Origin: Phototrophicus methaneseepsis
GTDB lineage: Bacteria; Chloroflexota; Anaerolineae; Aggregatilineales; Phototrophicaceae
Length of the DNA: 64,000 bases
Reading direction: 5' to 3'
Assembly: GCF_015500095.1 (NCBI RefSeq)
Contig: NZ_CP062983.1
Coordinates: 992,001-1,056,000, forward strand
Shown one piece after another: positions 29,545 through 39,560 of this stretch (the stretch's first letter is position 1; every line of letters starts with the position of its first letter). A model generated the notes under the pieces. It had not been told where the DNA came from and ran no database searches. It saw only the letters and a program-made list of their open reading frames with translations. Position numbers and translations under genes: made by a program.

Positions 29545-31239
29545 ATGGCAACTAAGCTGTTTATAAGCTATCGAAGTCTGGATTCAGCAAAAGTGGATTC
29601 TATTGTTTCCAGATTAAATTCACTCAAATCCCCTGATGGCTTAAAGCTCTACGAAATTTGGCAGGACAAGCTTAGCATTATTGTCGGACAAGATTGGTGG
29701 AAGGCAATCGTTAATGGAATTAATGAATGCGATGCCTTCATTTTTATGATTTCCCATGAGTCAGTCTCGAATATAAATTGTCAAGCGGAATTAGCTTATG
29801 CTCGCAAACGTAATCGGCCAATTATTCCCCTAGTGTTGGAAGATGAATATGGATACAACACTATAACGGGTAAAAATGATATTTCATTTTGGGAAGATAT
29901 TCCTTCCGAACTAAACAATAGCCGCTTTCAATTTTTATTTTTTGAAGGCGTAGCATCAATCCAGCAACTGGAGAAATCAATTGATCTTCTTGTGAAAGAA
30001 GATTTCCCAGATATGCCTGCACCAGAGCCATTGGACCCTCGCACGATAAACGTTTCTGAGGATTCATATCAAATTTATGATCGAGCCAATGATTTTGCTT
30101 GGCGTCTGGAATTTGCTACTGCAGAGAAGCTATTTCAAAAATTAGTTGACTGGAAAGATGAGTTGTTCTCTCATGAGGCATTAGAATGGATAATCCTCGT
30201 ACGCGAATATGAGAAAATTTTGCGTTTGCATCAGCACAAAAATACTAGATTCAAAGTTCCCACTTTGTTGAGTGATTATCTTAAGAAATTCCCTAAACCC
30301 TTTATTGAACTTTTTGATCCCAAGAATCTGAAGGATTACTATAGTTCGCAGATCAAAACGGAATTACTTTTCAAACCCTCCTTGAGTAACATAATGCCTC
30401 AGCCATTTGAGTGGTGTTATATACCACGTAATTTTGTGTCTTACTCCCAAGATTGGGATGATTACTATGCTTGTGACACGTCACAAGTATTGGAACCATA
30501 TTATATTTCTAAATTCCCCATTACATTGCATCAATTTCTTGAGTTTGTTATCGCTCGTAATGGATATTCACAAAAAGAATGGTGGGATGAAAATCGCCAA
30601 CCTTCAAAGTACAAATATTGTGATTACAATATATATGGAGATGTAGTAGATGGTGGCAAATTCTTTTCTATGGATAGATATTTAAAGTTTAGAGATAAGC
30701 TTGCTCATGCGAAAGCCACATTAGAAGAGATGAATCAATGGCTTATTCCAGCCACTGTAACAAGATTTGAAGCAATTGCGTTTTGCCGCTGGTTATCGGA
30801 GCTTTCAAGCAGTTTCATATTCGTCCCATCTGAAGCCCATTGGGTACTTGCGGCACAGGGAACATCAAGAAATAAATATCCTTGGGGTAATGAGTTTGAT
30901 GCACACTATTGTAATTCTGCCCTCTCAGGATACGGACAAGTTACACCAGTAACTACATTTCCGTACGGTGCTAGTGAATTTGGATTGATAGACTGTGTAG
31001 GAAATATTCCTGAATGGTGTGTTTTGGGGAGCGAAAGCAAACATGATGGATTCTCATTTGATTACTATGATTCGGGAAGATTTCATAACCGGGGAACAAA
31101 CTTTGCAGATTCAGAAACAGAGAACTTTCGATGTCTTTATCGTGGAAAAAGTAATGCTCCTATGCCGGAGGTGATAGCTGGTTTCAGAATTTGTACACCA
31201 GCAACAAAAGCATCTTCATTAGCAACTAGCTATCATTGA
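29545..31239 (+). CDS. TIR - formylglycine-generating-enzyme-like (FGE/SUMF1) protein
   Basis: The start is placed at the ATG at 29545, directly before the TIR fold ('MATKLFISYRS'). Residues 1-150 are a TIR domain that keeps the putative catalytic Glu (E82 in 'INCQAELAYA'), as in NAD-cleaving TIRs. Residues 270-560 are an FGE-sulfatase-type domain ('YYISKFPITLHQFLEFV', 'VPSEAHWVLAAQGT', 'YPWGNEFDA', 'FGLIDCVGNIPEW', 'GFRIC'). FGE-like domains in bacterial immune proteins are thought to act as binding or sensing modules. The gene is much more AT-rich than its surroundings and stands alone on the plus strand, suggesting a transferred defence gene. Confidence 0.85.
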   Translation: MATKLFISYRSLDSAKVDSIVSRLNSLKSPDGLKLYEIWQDKLSIIVGQDWWKAIVNGINECDAFIFMISHESVSNINCQAELAYARKRNRPIIPLVLEDEYGYNTITGKNDISFWEDIPSELNNSRFQFLFFEGVASIQQLEKSIDLLVKEDFPDMPAPEPLDPRTINVSEDSYQIYDRANDFAWRLEFATAEKLFQKLVDWKDELFSHEALEWIILVREYEKILRLHQHKNTRFKVPTLLSDYLKKFPKPFIELFDPKNLKDYYSSQIKTELLFKPSLSNIMPQPFEWCYIPRNFVSYSQDWDDYYACDTSQVLEPYYISKFPITLHQFLEFVIARNGYSQKEWWDENRQPSKYKYCDYNIYGDVVDGGKFFSMDRYLKFRDKLAHAKATLEEMNQWLIPATVTRFEAIAFCRWLSELSSSFIFVPSEAHWVLAAQGTSRNKYPWGNEFDAHYCNSALSGYGQVTPVTTFPYGASEFGLIDCVGNIPEWCVLGSESKHDGFSFDYYDSGRFHNRGTNFADSETENFRCLYRGKSNAPMPEVIAGFRICTPATKASSLATSYH

Positions 31240-31322
31240 AATCTTCCTATTTACTAAAATGTCTCAATGGTATTCTCATTTGAGGAATAATTTGATTGGG
31301 AGCTTTGATTTGATGACAAGTC

Positions 31323-32114
31323 TTAAATAAACAGCGCAGCGAACTGATGCGCGACCACATTAATCGTGCCGCCGTCGCCGCGCTCCAGCAGGCCTTTCAC
31401 CAGCAGCAGCGGACTATCCAGAATGATGCGGGCATAGCGTCCGAAGATGTCGGGTCGCACGACAATGTTCATCATGCCCCATTCATCCTCCAGTGTCAGA
31501 AAGGTCATCCCCTTTGCGGTCTGTGGCGACTGCGCGACACGGTTCTGCCCTGCCACCCGCACAATCGAATTATGGCCGCAATCCGCCAGTTCATAGCTGG
31601 CGAGGATGTCGCGCTGCCTCAGCCAGTCGCGGGCATAGCTCATCAGGTGGTCGCCCGTGTTGATGCCGGTCACGCTGTACTCCATGGCCTGCTCCTGCAT
31701 CACATGTTGCAAGGGCAGTTCCAGTTCTTCCGCCAGAAATTGCAGATCGAGTTCATCCTCGTCTACCTTGTAGAGTCCCGCCTGCCAGATCAGCTTGCGC
31801 CTCGGAATACCCCACGCATCAACCGCGCCCGCCTGAATCAGATTCTCGATTTTGCGTTCAGGGAGCCGTGTCCGTCGGCATAGATCATCGAGGCTGGTGA
31901 AACTGCCTTCCTGGCGTGCTGCAAGGATGCGCTCTGCGCTAGATTCACCGATGCTTTTCACCTGTGTCAGACCCAGCCGGATTGTTTTGGCGTCCAGTAC
32001 CTCGGTGTTGACTGTGCTGTGGTTGATGTTGACCTTCAGCGTTTTCACACCGAGCCGAGCCGCATCGTTGGTCATATACTCGGCGGAAATAGAATATGAT
32101 AGATCAGTGCCTGC
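31323..32114 (-). pseudogene. C-terminal fragment of a DnaE-type DNA polymerase III alpha subunit
   Basis: The fragment encodes the last 250 residues of a DnaE/DnaE2-like polymerase. It has a 'TNDAARLGVKTLKVNINHS' segment, a helix-hairpin-helix region ('IGESSAERILAARQEGSF', 'LDDLCRRT'), the linker, and the OB-fold ('SIVRVAGQNRV', 'MTFLTLEDEWG'). The catalytic PHP, palm and finger domains are absent. In frame, the sequence runs back into the terminator hairpin at 32106-32133, where it meets a stop. The first ATG is at 32075, but a stand-alone product is doubtful. It is a GC-rich remnant left between two AT-rich acquisitions. Confidence 0.82.
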
Positions 32115-32133
32115 TCACCCGAGAGCAGGCACT
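32106..32133 (-). terminator. Terminator-like hairpin after the subtilase gene
   Basis: A perfect 11-bp stem AGTGCCTGCTC/GAGCAGGCACT (32106-32116 with 32123-32133) has a 6-base loop. On the minus strand it is followed by a moderately T-rich stretch. It lies 74 bases past the subtilase stop and coincides with the breakpoint of the polymerase fragment. Confidence 0.65.
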
Positions 32134-32206
32134 ACTAGCGGTTTGTGGCTTATATCAGCTCCGTTTGATTTGGTATGTAACAGGTCTTGTTGGTGAAAAG
32201 ATAGAA

Positions 32207-35200
32207 CTATGGCGCAGCTTCACCATTATATTCGGCGACGGTTGGTTCTGCGACCAAAGGACGTACACTATTACCCAACGGATCCATGACATACAAATCG
32301 TAGTTATTCAAACGATTAGATGAGAAAATGATCTGCCTACCATCACGCGTCCAACTTGGCATAATGTTATTATCTGGTCCACTGGTCAATTGTATCAAGT
32401 TTGATCCGTCTACCTGTATGCGGAAAACCTGGATAGTGCCATCTGCTGTGATAGCATCAAAAACAAGGTTACTACCACTCGGAGAAATACCCAATGTCTG
32501 TACTGTACCTAATGTCGTAACACGTTGCGGATTGGCTCCGTTCATATCTGATTGATAGATGTCACGAACACCAGCAACCTCCATCACTAGAAATATATCA
32601 GATGGTATGGTTGGGATGTCTACAGCAATAATTGGAAGTTCCAGTACGCTACCCCTGCCAATGACCGAAACCACACTTGTGCTGACCCAACCTTCTGTTC
32701 CATCACTAAGCACAACCTTCACCCAGTAGCCGGTCTCATTGCGCCCAGTGACCTGAGTAGCCGTTTCACCGTAGTTTAATCGACCGACAAGTTCGAACCT
32801 ACGGCTTGGGCCACTGCGTACTGCCACATACGGTGACGCGATTGCTGTTGCTTGCCAACTCGGCGCAGGTCCACCAGTCGCTGGAATTACATCAAAGAAA
32901 TATTTGACATACGGAACATGGTCAGTACGGCAGACTGTCACGCGTACATGGTGGTTACGATTGACATCCGTGATAGTATAAGCTCCTAGTGGCCCACGCT
33001 GATTAACACGACTAAAACCGAAGTTTCCATCCTCTATAGGAGTATCACAGTAGATTGTTGGATCTATGATTTGGGAGGCATCTCTGCCAGTTGAGTCAAC
33101 GTTAGAAGGCCCAACAATTAATTCCCATGGATAGGTATCTGTTAGCGGATGCGATTGTCCTTCGGATGGTTCAGCGGGTGGGACAGGCGCTACTTCGATA
33201 ATGTACTGGGCGAAATCGGGCACTGTAATCTCACCAACAAAGTTAACCTGGGTAGCTGTTACAATCTCACCAGTTAGATCCACTGTGAAGGCCGGGTTCG
33301 TGACATCCAGATAACGAAACTGTGTTGTTGAAGCTTCCAATTGCCAAGTGGCAGGTTCATCAGTTGCACCCTCGGCAAGTGTACAAAGATCAATACGCAT
33401 AACATTGTCGCCCGCCGGGATATTTGTCAATGGGATAGTCGCTAGTTCTGTATGTGCGTCATCTATCACACCTACTTGATTCATATCCAACCCTCTCCCA
33501 TCGGCAGACAGCAGACGCTCATGTGCTGCCTGGCATAACGCATCACCTACGCTGTCCGTATTGGACATAGTCAATGACTCATCTAGCGGCGGATACTGCA
33601 CTGTCCATGTCTCTGTTTTGCCCCAGCGTTCTTGCTCATAATCGGTAGAGATAACATACCCTCGATAACTTGCATCTCCGAGTGCTGCTCCTAGAACGAC
33701 AAGGTTATCCATAACCGGGTACTTTTCGTTTGATGGTGGTGGATCCGTTACTGTAAGCTGTGGGCTATGGTCAATGGTGTAAGGGCCGAAAGTGTGAGCT
33801 TCTGACTGATCGTCTGTTAAGTTAATTTCCAAAAGCAGATAATAGATCCCACTAGGCAAACTCGCTGTATTGATCTGTTGTTCACCAATAAGATCACTGC
33901 TCGCATCTACGACTTTCGCCAACTTCGTACTTTGGTAGGTAAAGACAGTAGTCCAGTCAGCAACCATCGAAGCAGTAGGCCAGGTTGTGTCTGCTGCTTC
34001 GTTGGGCAGTTCTAAGTCATCTGGTTGCAGATGTAGTGACAGATTATAGCTTTCCAATGTCGCTGCCTGGATTCGTCCTAACACCATTTGTTGAGAATCG
34101 AGTGAGGTATTCTGCGGTGGTGTAGTGACCTCCACGACTGTGTCGTTGTTGATAGTGAAACTAGCGGTAATGGTTTGTGAAATATCGTCAGAAGGTTTCC
34201 ACAGCACGACATTACCCTGCTCGTCGTAAAGATATAGTGACAGACGCACCTCGTAGTCAGTGTTCTTGTAGTTCCATGTGTTCAGTTCGGCTAATGGCCC
34301 AGTACGTGGAATACAACCGGTTGCATCTGTGGGAGCTGTGCTGCAATATGTTTCTAGATTGACCGAATCTGACACCTGTGGTACTACCAACTTCCAGGCA
34401 TCTGGCCTTGCTTCATCACCAACTGGAGCGATTTCGACTGAATAGTAAGCGAAATTTTCAGCATCGGGCACATAGACTTCTCCAAGTAGTTCGGCTGCAT
34501 CACCAGACAGCCGCTGCCCAGGGATAATCGTGAGCACTGGATTTTCAGGGTAGCTAAGACTGATGGTCTTGGCGTCATGTGTTTCCATATCTAAGGTATG
34601 GTCCTCACAGCGATAGAGGCTGAGCTGGTAACTGCCTGAAGGGTAGTCATCTTCATTTACTGTAAACTGACCAAGGCTGTCAGCCGGCTTTGGATCAGCA
34701 GGACGCTCAATAAACGTCATATGGTTTGCCTGCTCTTCAGCACATAATGCTTCCAGACGTGCGTCCAATTCTGTATCATCTGAAAAAGTCTCACTATCAG
34801 GTGATACTAGGCGTGCTATCCAGTTGACGGATGTAGAGTCAGTTGGGGCAATAGTAACAAGCCAACGCGTAAAGCGTTCACCACCTACATAACCTGATAT
34901 TTCTACCAAGCCGCCAGATACGTCTCCTGTTGGTTGCACAATTTCGGCAAACGGCAGTGAGTAATTGTTGACGAGGAATACGGCTCGATCAGGTAGTGAC
35001 GGTGGTACTTCGTCGCCCTGGCAGTGGGTCAGCGCAAGTTCATAGAAACCATCCCCACTAAAGTCTCCATCCGTAGTAAATTGCCAGGTTTCTGTATTAA
35101 GTTGGACAAGTTCACCACCAGCACGAACTTCTCGTGTTTGCATTGCCTCCGTGCCACACAGGTTGGGCGGTGAGTCCCCATCTTCTGCTATTCCCACAAG

Positions 35201-37858
35201 GGATTCGTCATTTGCTTGTAATGGGTACCAGTCAGAAACTGACTGCTGATTATCATCAAGTTGGCGCACCTGGAGAACGTAACCTGCCCATACACCACCT
35301 TCTGCCTGACCGAGGATAGACACTGTCCCCGCGACAGCCATCTGTGTGTCTTCGCGATCTGAAATTACTAGCCCACCCCATTCTTCAATGGGGGCAATTT
35401 CGGCAGATGGTTCTATTCTGGCAAGTGTGAAGTTCTGCTGCATGGACTTACCAGGGATAGGTATATTCCCCTGACAGGTGGTGAGACGGACAATATAGTC
35501 GCCAGCTCCGTAATCATAGGGTGATATCTGTTCCCTGTAGAAGTTCGAAGCGTCAAACTTGTTGGAAAAATTGAGGTCGGCCTCATGCACAAAATCGGGA
35601 TGAGTGCCTATATAGCGACAAGGATTGTCATCTGGGCCACCAGGCGTTGGCAGGTTGGGAGAGCCAACAGCATCCAGTAACAGCCACTCCTCTGTATCCA
35701 TGTCTGCCCGTCGTACTTCGAGTACATAGTTGCTAACTGTGAATATTGTGTCGTCAATAAGGCTGCTACCAGACGCTGCACCATTAAGGTCAATAAAGCT
35801 TTCAACTCGATCCGCGTTATCGATCCCGTCCAATATGGCTCGCAGTGGGTTATATTCACCGCCAACGCGAGTATTGGAACGAGGCTCGGTCACTGCTGGA
35901 TCATAGTCGTATGTCGAGCAAGTGTGATTTTCCAATCTACCAATATCGCCAGGCAAAGGTAGAAGCAGGCGGGGCAAACGGACACCCACCGCGCCATCTT
36001 CCAGGCAAGCAGTTGCTTGTCTGGTGAGTACCGTGCGGACAGCATCAGCGCTATGTGTAACATCTGGATGATTGTAGAGCAGCGCGGCCACACCGCCCAT
36101 CAGTGGCGTGGCTGCTGAAGTCCCCTCGAAAGTGTAAGTTGATTCATCTGGGCGTTGGATTATTAGTGTGCCAAGAGTTGATATATCTGGTTTGACAACA
36201 CGATTTTGAGCGATGATGGTACCTGCCTGGTCGCCCTCACGGGGCCAGCCAAGCGCAAATTGACTGTAGTTGGAGCGTCCTGAATACCAGGCCAGACGGT
36301 TGGTGCTTGGATTATATGCACCTACCGTCAGGACTTCAGCCAGATCTCCCGGCACCGGCACAACTGGTTCCAGTGACTGACTGGTTGTGATATCGTACTC
36401 TGCAGGAATAGCTCCCTCGATGAACAACTCGAAAGCGGTCCCTGATATTGTATCTTTTCCCCGCCCTTGGCCGCCCATTGTTAAGCCAATGTAGATTTCA
36501 TTGTCATTGTAGGCATCAATTCTGCAATTATTGTCTTGTTGGCATTCCCCATACATTTGCGGAGCACCTGGTTTCCCGTTATCACGATAGATTGGGATGC
36601 GGATCGTGCTCTGCAGTTCTGTTAATAGCACGTCGCTGGGGATGGTCATAGCCTCAATAGGTGGAATTTCCCAGTTCCCCTCCATCACTCTGTCATCGTT
36701 TGGTGCCTGACTCATATCTGCAGTGTAATAGTTATTATCAAATGGACCAAAGAGATTCTGTACACGTAGCATAAGGTCATTGACCGGAACCTGTACCGGC
36801 CCATCACTCCCCGGCGCCTCTCGTGTAGGTGTACCATCCCAGGCAACGCGTACAGTGACTGGATGCGCGACATCAACTGGAACCATCAGCGTGTTCTCGC
36901 TCGACGCATTTCGATTGCGATCATCGAAATAATAGTCATTGCGAGAGCTATCGAAATAATAGTTATCGAAATAATAGCCAGCGCCAATGTTCCCTGCAGC
37001 GTTAACCCACAGGATACCTGTATCGGTCGCGCTAAGCACTGCCTCATAATAGCGTTCTGGCGCGAGGGTGTAAGCATTGGCAGCGTAAATAATAATGTCT
37101 ACTGGTGGATTTAGTGCCATCAACTGCTCGACGGCTTGCTCGAATTCATCTGCATTTTGTGAGGCAACAGCGAGGTAATACTCAGCATCAGGGGCAATCT
37201 GCGTCAGGACTGTTAGTACATCTGTGCCGTGAGATCCCTCTCCTGGATCTGGGGAGAGTAATTCCACATAGCTACTAGAGATAGCCTGATAAACTGAAAA
37301 GCCAGCATCGATGACACCGACACGTACCCCGCGACCAGTGTAACCTGCAGAATGCCATGCCGAGATAGGCAATCCATATTGTTCCCCAATGCCAGTGTTT
37401 ACCAGTTCGTTCAAATCAATTGATGGAATGATTGGCACACCCCATTGAGGTGGTTGGCAATCGGCTTGTACTATATGATCTCTCGAAAAAGCCACTATCT
37501 GTTCATCGACTATTTCTTCATCGCCAATGGGCAGCAGGAAAAGCTCTGGCTCTTCTTTAACAGAATGACGTTGGGTTTTCTCAATAATCCAGTATTCACC
37601 ATTGGGGGTCTGCCCAACTACCCATAAAGTGACGGGATCACCGTTCATATCAATAGCATGATGAACGGCTAAATATTCAGGTTGAAGATCGTACTCTGCG
37701 CCGATGGCATTGTATAACTGCACATCACGATCTATAGGAAAACTGCAGTTGGAAGGAGCATATACTGCTTGTGTTGATGGTACGAAGTTTATTAAAAATA
37801 TAAACGTTACCATCACGAGGAATAGTTTGTGCTTCTTAAATAACCTTCTTTGTTGCAT
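32207..37858 (-). CDS. Giant exported subtilase (S8) with repeated beta domains, SH3 and TolB-like propeller
   Basis: This 1883-residue protein has an N-terminal signal peptide (residues 6-31, cleavage near 'STQA'). The S8 domain is complete: D184 ('GVIDAGFS'), H210 ('GSHGTDV'), oxyanion Asn 290 ('VNAAGN') and S581 ('FEGTSAATP'). A Tyr/Phe/Asp-rich repeat sits at 295-312. Residues 700-1650 are a series of repeated Ig- or beta-sandwich-like domains, each with Cys-containing loops and 'GSYQLSLYRC'-type strands. An SH3-type domain ('VAVRSGPSRRFELVG') and a TolB/DPP6-like half-propeller ('DIYQSDMNGANPQRV') end the chain. A GGAAGGG ribosome-binding site precedes the ATG. It is probably secreted or surface-held and proteolytic; the substrate is unknown. 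Confidence 0.88.
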   Translation of the reverse strand: MQQRRLFKKHKLFLVMVTFIFLINFVPSTQAVYAPSNCSFPIDRDVQLYNAIGAEYDLQPEYLAVHHAIDMNGDPVTLWVVGQTPNGEYWIIEKTQRHSVKEEPELFLLPIGDEEIVDEQIVAFSRDHIVQADCQPPQWGVPIIPSIDLNELVNTGIGEQYGLPISAWHSAGYTGRGVRVGVIDAGFSVYQAISSSYVELLSPDPGEGSHGTDVLTVLTQIAPDAEYYLAVASQNADEFEQAVEQLMALNPPVDIIIYAANAYTLAPERYYEAVLSATDTGILWVNAAGNIGAGYYFDNYYFDSSRNDYYFDDRNRNASSENTLMVPVDVAHPVTVRVAWDGTPTREAPGSDGPVQVPVNDLMLRVQNLFGPFDNNYYTADMSQAPNDDRVMEGNWEIPPIEAMTIPSDVLLTELQSTIRIPIYRDNGKPGAPQMYGECQQDNNCRIDAYNDNEIYIGLTMGGQGRGKDTISGTAFELFIEGAIPAEYDITTSQSLEPVVPVPGDLAEVLTVGAYNPSTNRLAWYSGRSNYSQFALGWPREGDQAGTIIAQNRVVKPDISTLGTLIIQRPDESTYTFEGTSAATPLMGGVAALLYNHPDVTHSADAVRTVLTRQATACLEDGAVGVRLPRLLLPLPGDIGRLENHTCSTYDYDPAVTEPRSNTRVGGEYNPLRAILDGIDNADRVESFIDLNGAASGSSLIDDTIFTVSNYVLEVRRADMDTEEWLLLDAVGSPNLPTPGGPDDNPCRYIGTHPDFVHEADLNFSNKFDASNFYREQISPYDYGAGDYIVRLTTCQGNIPIPGKSMQQNFTLARIEPSAEIAPIEEWGGLVISDREDTQMAVAGTVSILGQAEGGVWAGYVLQVRQLDDNQQSVSDWYPLQANDESLVGIAEDGDSPPNLCGTEAMQTREVRAGGELVQLNTETWQFTTDGDFSGDGFYELALTHCQGDEVPPSLPDRAVFLVNNYSLPFAEIVQPTGDVSGGLVEISGYVGGERFTRWLVTIAPTDSTSVNWIARLVSPDSETFSDDTELDARLEALCAEEQANHMTFIERPADPKPADSLGQFTVNEDDYPSGSYQLSLYRCEDHTLDMETHDAKTISLSYPENPVLTIIPGQRLSGDAAELLGEVYVPDAENFAYYSVEIAPVGDEARPDAWKLVVPQVSDSVNLETYCSTAPTDATGCIPRTGPLAELNTWNYKNTDYEVRLSLYLYDEQGNVVLWKPSDDISQTITASFTINNDTVVEVTTPPQNTSLDSQQMVLGRIQAATLESYNLSLHLQPDDLELPNEAADTTWPTASMVADWTTVFTYQSTKLAKVVDASSDLIGEQQINTASLPSGIYYLLLEINLTDDQSEAHTFGPYTIDHSPQLTVTDPPPSNEKYPVMDNLVVLGAALGDASYRGYVISTDYEQERWGKTETWTVQYPPLDESLTMSNTDSVGDALCQAAHERLLSADGRGLDMNQVGVIDDAHTELATIPLTNIPAGDNVMRIDLCTLAEGATDEPATWQLEASTTQFRYLDVTNPAFTVDLTGEIVTATQVNFVGEITVPDFAQYIIEVAPVPPAEPSEGQSHPLTDTYPWELIVGPSNVDSTGRDASQIIDPTIYCDTPIEDGNFGFSRVNQRGPLGAYTITDVNRNHHVRVTVCRTDHVPYVKYFFDVIPATGGPAPSWQATAIASPYVAVRSGPSRRFELVGRLNYGETATQVTGRNETGYWVKVVLSDGTEGWVSTSVVSVIGRGSVLELPIIAVDIPTIPSDIFLVMEVAGVRDIYQSDMNGANPQRVTTLGTVQTLGISPSGSNLVFDAITADGTIQVFRIQVDGSNLIQLTSGPDNNIMPSWTRDGRQIIFSSNRLNNYDLYVMDPLGNSVRPLVAEPTVAEYNGEAAP

Positions 37859-38381
37859 TGAATTCCCTTCCTCGAATCTTAGGTAAAACGCAAAATAAAC
37901 ATGATGATATTACTTGAGTAATGAAAATTACTTACGATAAATAATACGTAAGTAATCAAGTGTTAGATATAAAAATCTGCCAAACTAGATTACAAATTGA
38001 TAACGATGTGATTCAGAACCTCAGCACTTCCTGATGATGGCTGAAACCGGCTACTCAGATAGCTTTATTAAGATTAAAATTTATAAATTGTGAATTTATG
38101 TTGGTACATCAAAGCTATATTTATATTAAACTTGCCTATTATCACAGTATACATAATAATCAGGTTTATACAAATCTATGGACACCAAGCATTTTGAACT
38201 CACAACTCCCTTATTTGACTTATTCTGTATAAAAATATAGTTGACAATATTCAATTGTTATCCAAAGTTGATTATAAAAATAACGAGTAATTAAAAATAT
38301 GTTGTTATGTTTTATCGTTTGATATTACACTGAAGTTACTTAAGCTTGAGGTTTAAAACTTTACAATTAGAGGGGGAGCAC
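37859..38381. promoter_or_regulatory. AT-rich divergent intergenic region
   Basis: About 520 bases, strongly AT-rich, separate the divergent subtilase and secreted-protein genes. No gene is seen. The region must hold promoters for both directions; several AT-rich hexamers are possible and none can be chosen with confidence. Confidence 0.45.
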
Positions 38382-39560
38382 ATGATATTTCTGCAACAAT
38401 ATTCCAGCCGCAATATATTATGTGTCGTTTTGTTATTGTTTTTGATTACTAAGGGAGTGGTCAGCGCTCAAACTAGCGGACATATTGTCGGTCGAGTTGA
38501 TTACTGTAGTGTTCAAGCCGGAGATGGTAATTATCGGGCCCAGGAGTACTATCAGTTCTCGAGTTCAGATGGCAATGTGCGTGACCTTTATGCTATTGAC
38601 TCAAACGATGGTTTTTCGGTTTGTCGTCATGTTTATAGCGAAAATCACGACATTGTATACTACGCGGTAGGTAATTATGTGCAGTCTGTCAACTGGAGCG
38701 ACCTCACGAATATTCTCGGTACGGATCAGTGCCTGAACGCATTGTATGATCCAACACAGGCTCCGATGGGAGTACTTACAAGTGTAGATAGTGTAGAGAT
38801 GTCTGCAGAGAATGATTTAGCGCCATTGTTTGCGGGTGACTTACTGCGTCCGGCGTGGCATGGGGCATTCCCCCAGCCTGGTTATAATCGTGTTATTGAT
38901 ATTGATATACTAGGTGATATGCCGCATAAATTTACCTTTAGTGTGGATTTCGCATCAGTAGTTCCATCTGCTGGTGGCCCCCTAGATCTGGACACAATTG
39001 AAGAAATGGATACACCTGATGAATTGGCCTGGCTACGCGATGCGCTTTATCATTTTTATGCAACTGCGCTCGGGAATGAATGGCAGTTGGCTGCGTACCA
39101 AGAGCGTTGTGGTGCAGTGAACCCGTGTGTGGATAATCGCTCGGACATTCGAATTACCTTTGAAGCAATTGAACAACATCATCTGATTCAGTTACTTATA
39201 ACACCAAATATTATGGAGAGAAGTGGTGTATTGGATGTAACGGTCCTTGCCGAGCCCTTCGAGGTGGTACCAAGGGGATATGGCATTCTGGCTGGAGCAG
39301 ATTTTTCTCCTACACAAATAGAGACTGAGTTAGACAAGTGGAATATTGTGGCAGTAGGAAGCGGATCAGATGGTTGGAAAACTTTTGTTTTGCAAGATCC
39401 AGATCATACGAATCATGCACGACTTTGGTCGGTAACCCGTTCGAACTCGGATGAGAATTTTGTAACAGATCAGATTGAAGAATTGAGTACTTCAGGGTCA
39501 GATGTAATCTGCGATCCTGCGACTTTTCTACCTGCGTGGACGGGATATGTTCACCCATGA
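38382..39560 (+). CDS. Secreted protein of unknown function
   Basis: The ATG at 38382 follows a GAGGGGGAG ribosome-binding site. The 392-residue product starts with a signal peptide ('MIFLQQYSSRNILCVVLLLF' then 'LITKGVVSAQ', cleaved after the Ala). The mature part is acidic, with paired Cys ('RVDYCSVQ', 'FSVCRHVY', 'RCGAVNPCVD') that may form disulfides. No enzymatic motif is seen. The stop overlaps the start of the inactive subtilase gene (ATGA), so the two products are probably partners. Confidence 0.78.
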   Translation: MIFLQQYSSRNILCVVLLLFLITKGVVSAQTSGHIVGRVDYCSVQAGDGNYRAQEYYQFSSSDGNVRDLYAIDSNDGFSVCRHVYSENHDIVYYAVGNYVQSVNWSDLTNILGTDQCLNALYDPTQAPMGVLTSVDSVEMSAENDLAPLFAGDLLRPAWHGAFPQPGYNRVIDIDILGDMPHKFTFSVDFASVVPSAGGPLDLDTIEEMDTPDELAWLRDALYHFYATALGNEWQLAAYQERCGAVNPCVDNRSDIRITFEAIEQHHLIQLLITPNIMERSGVLDVTVLAEPFEVVPRGYGILAGADFSPTQIETELDKWNIVAVGSGSDGWKTFVLQDPDHTNHARLWSVTRSNSDENFVTDQIEELSTSGSDVICDPATFLPAWTGYVHP

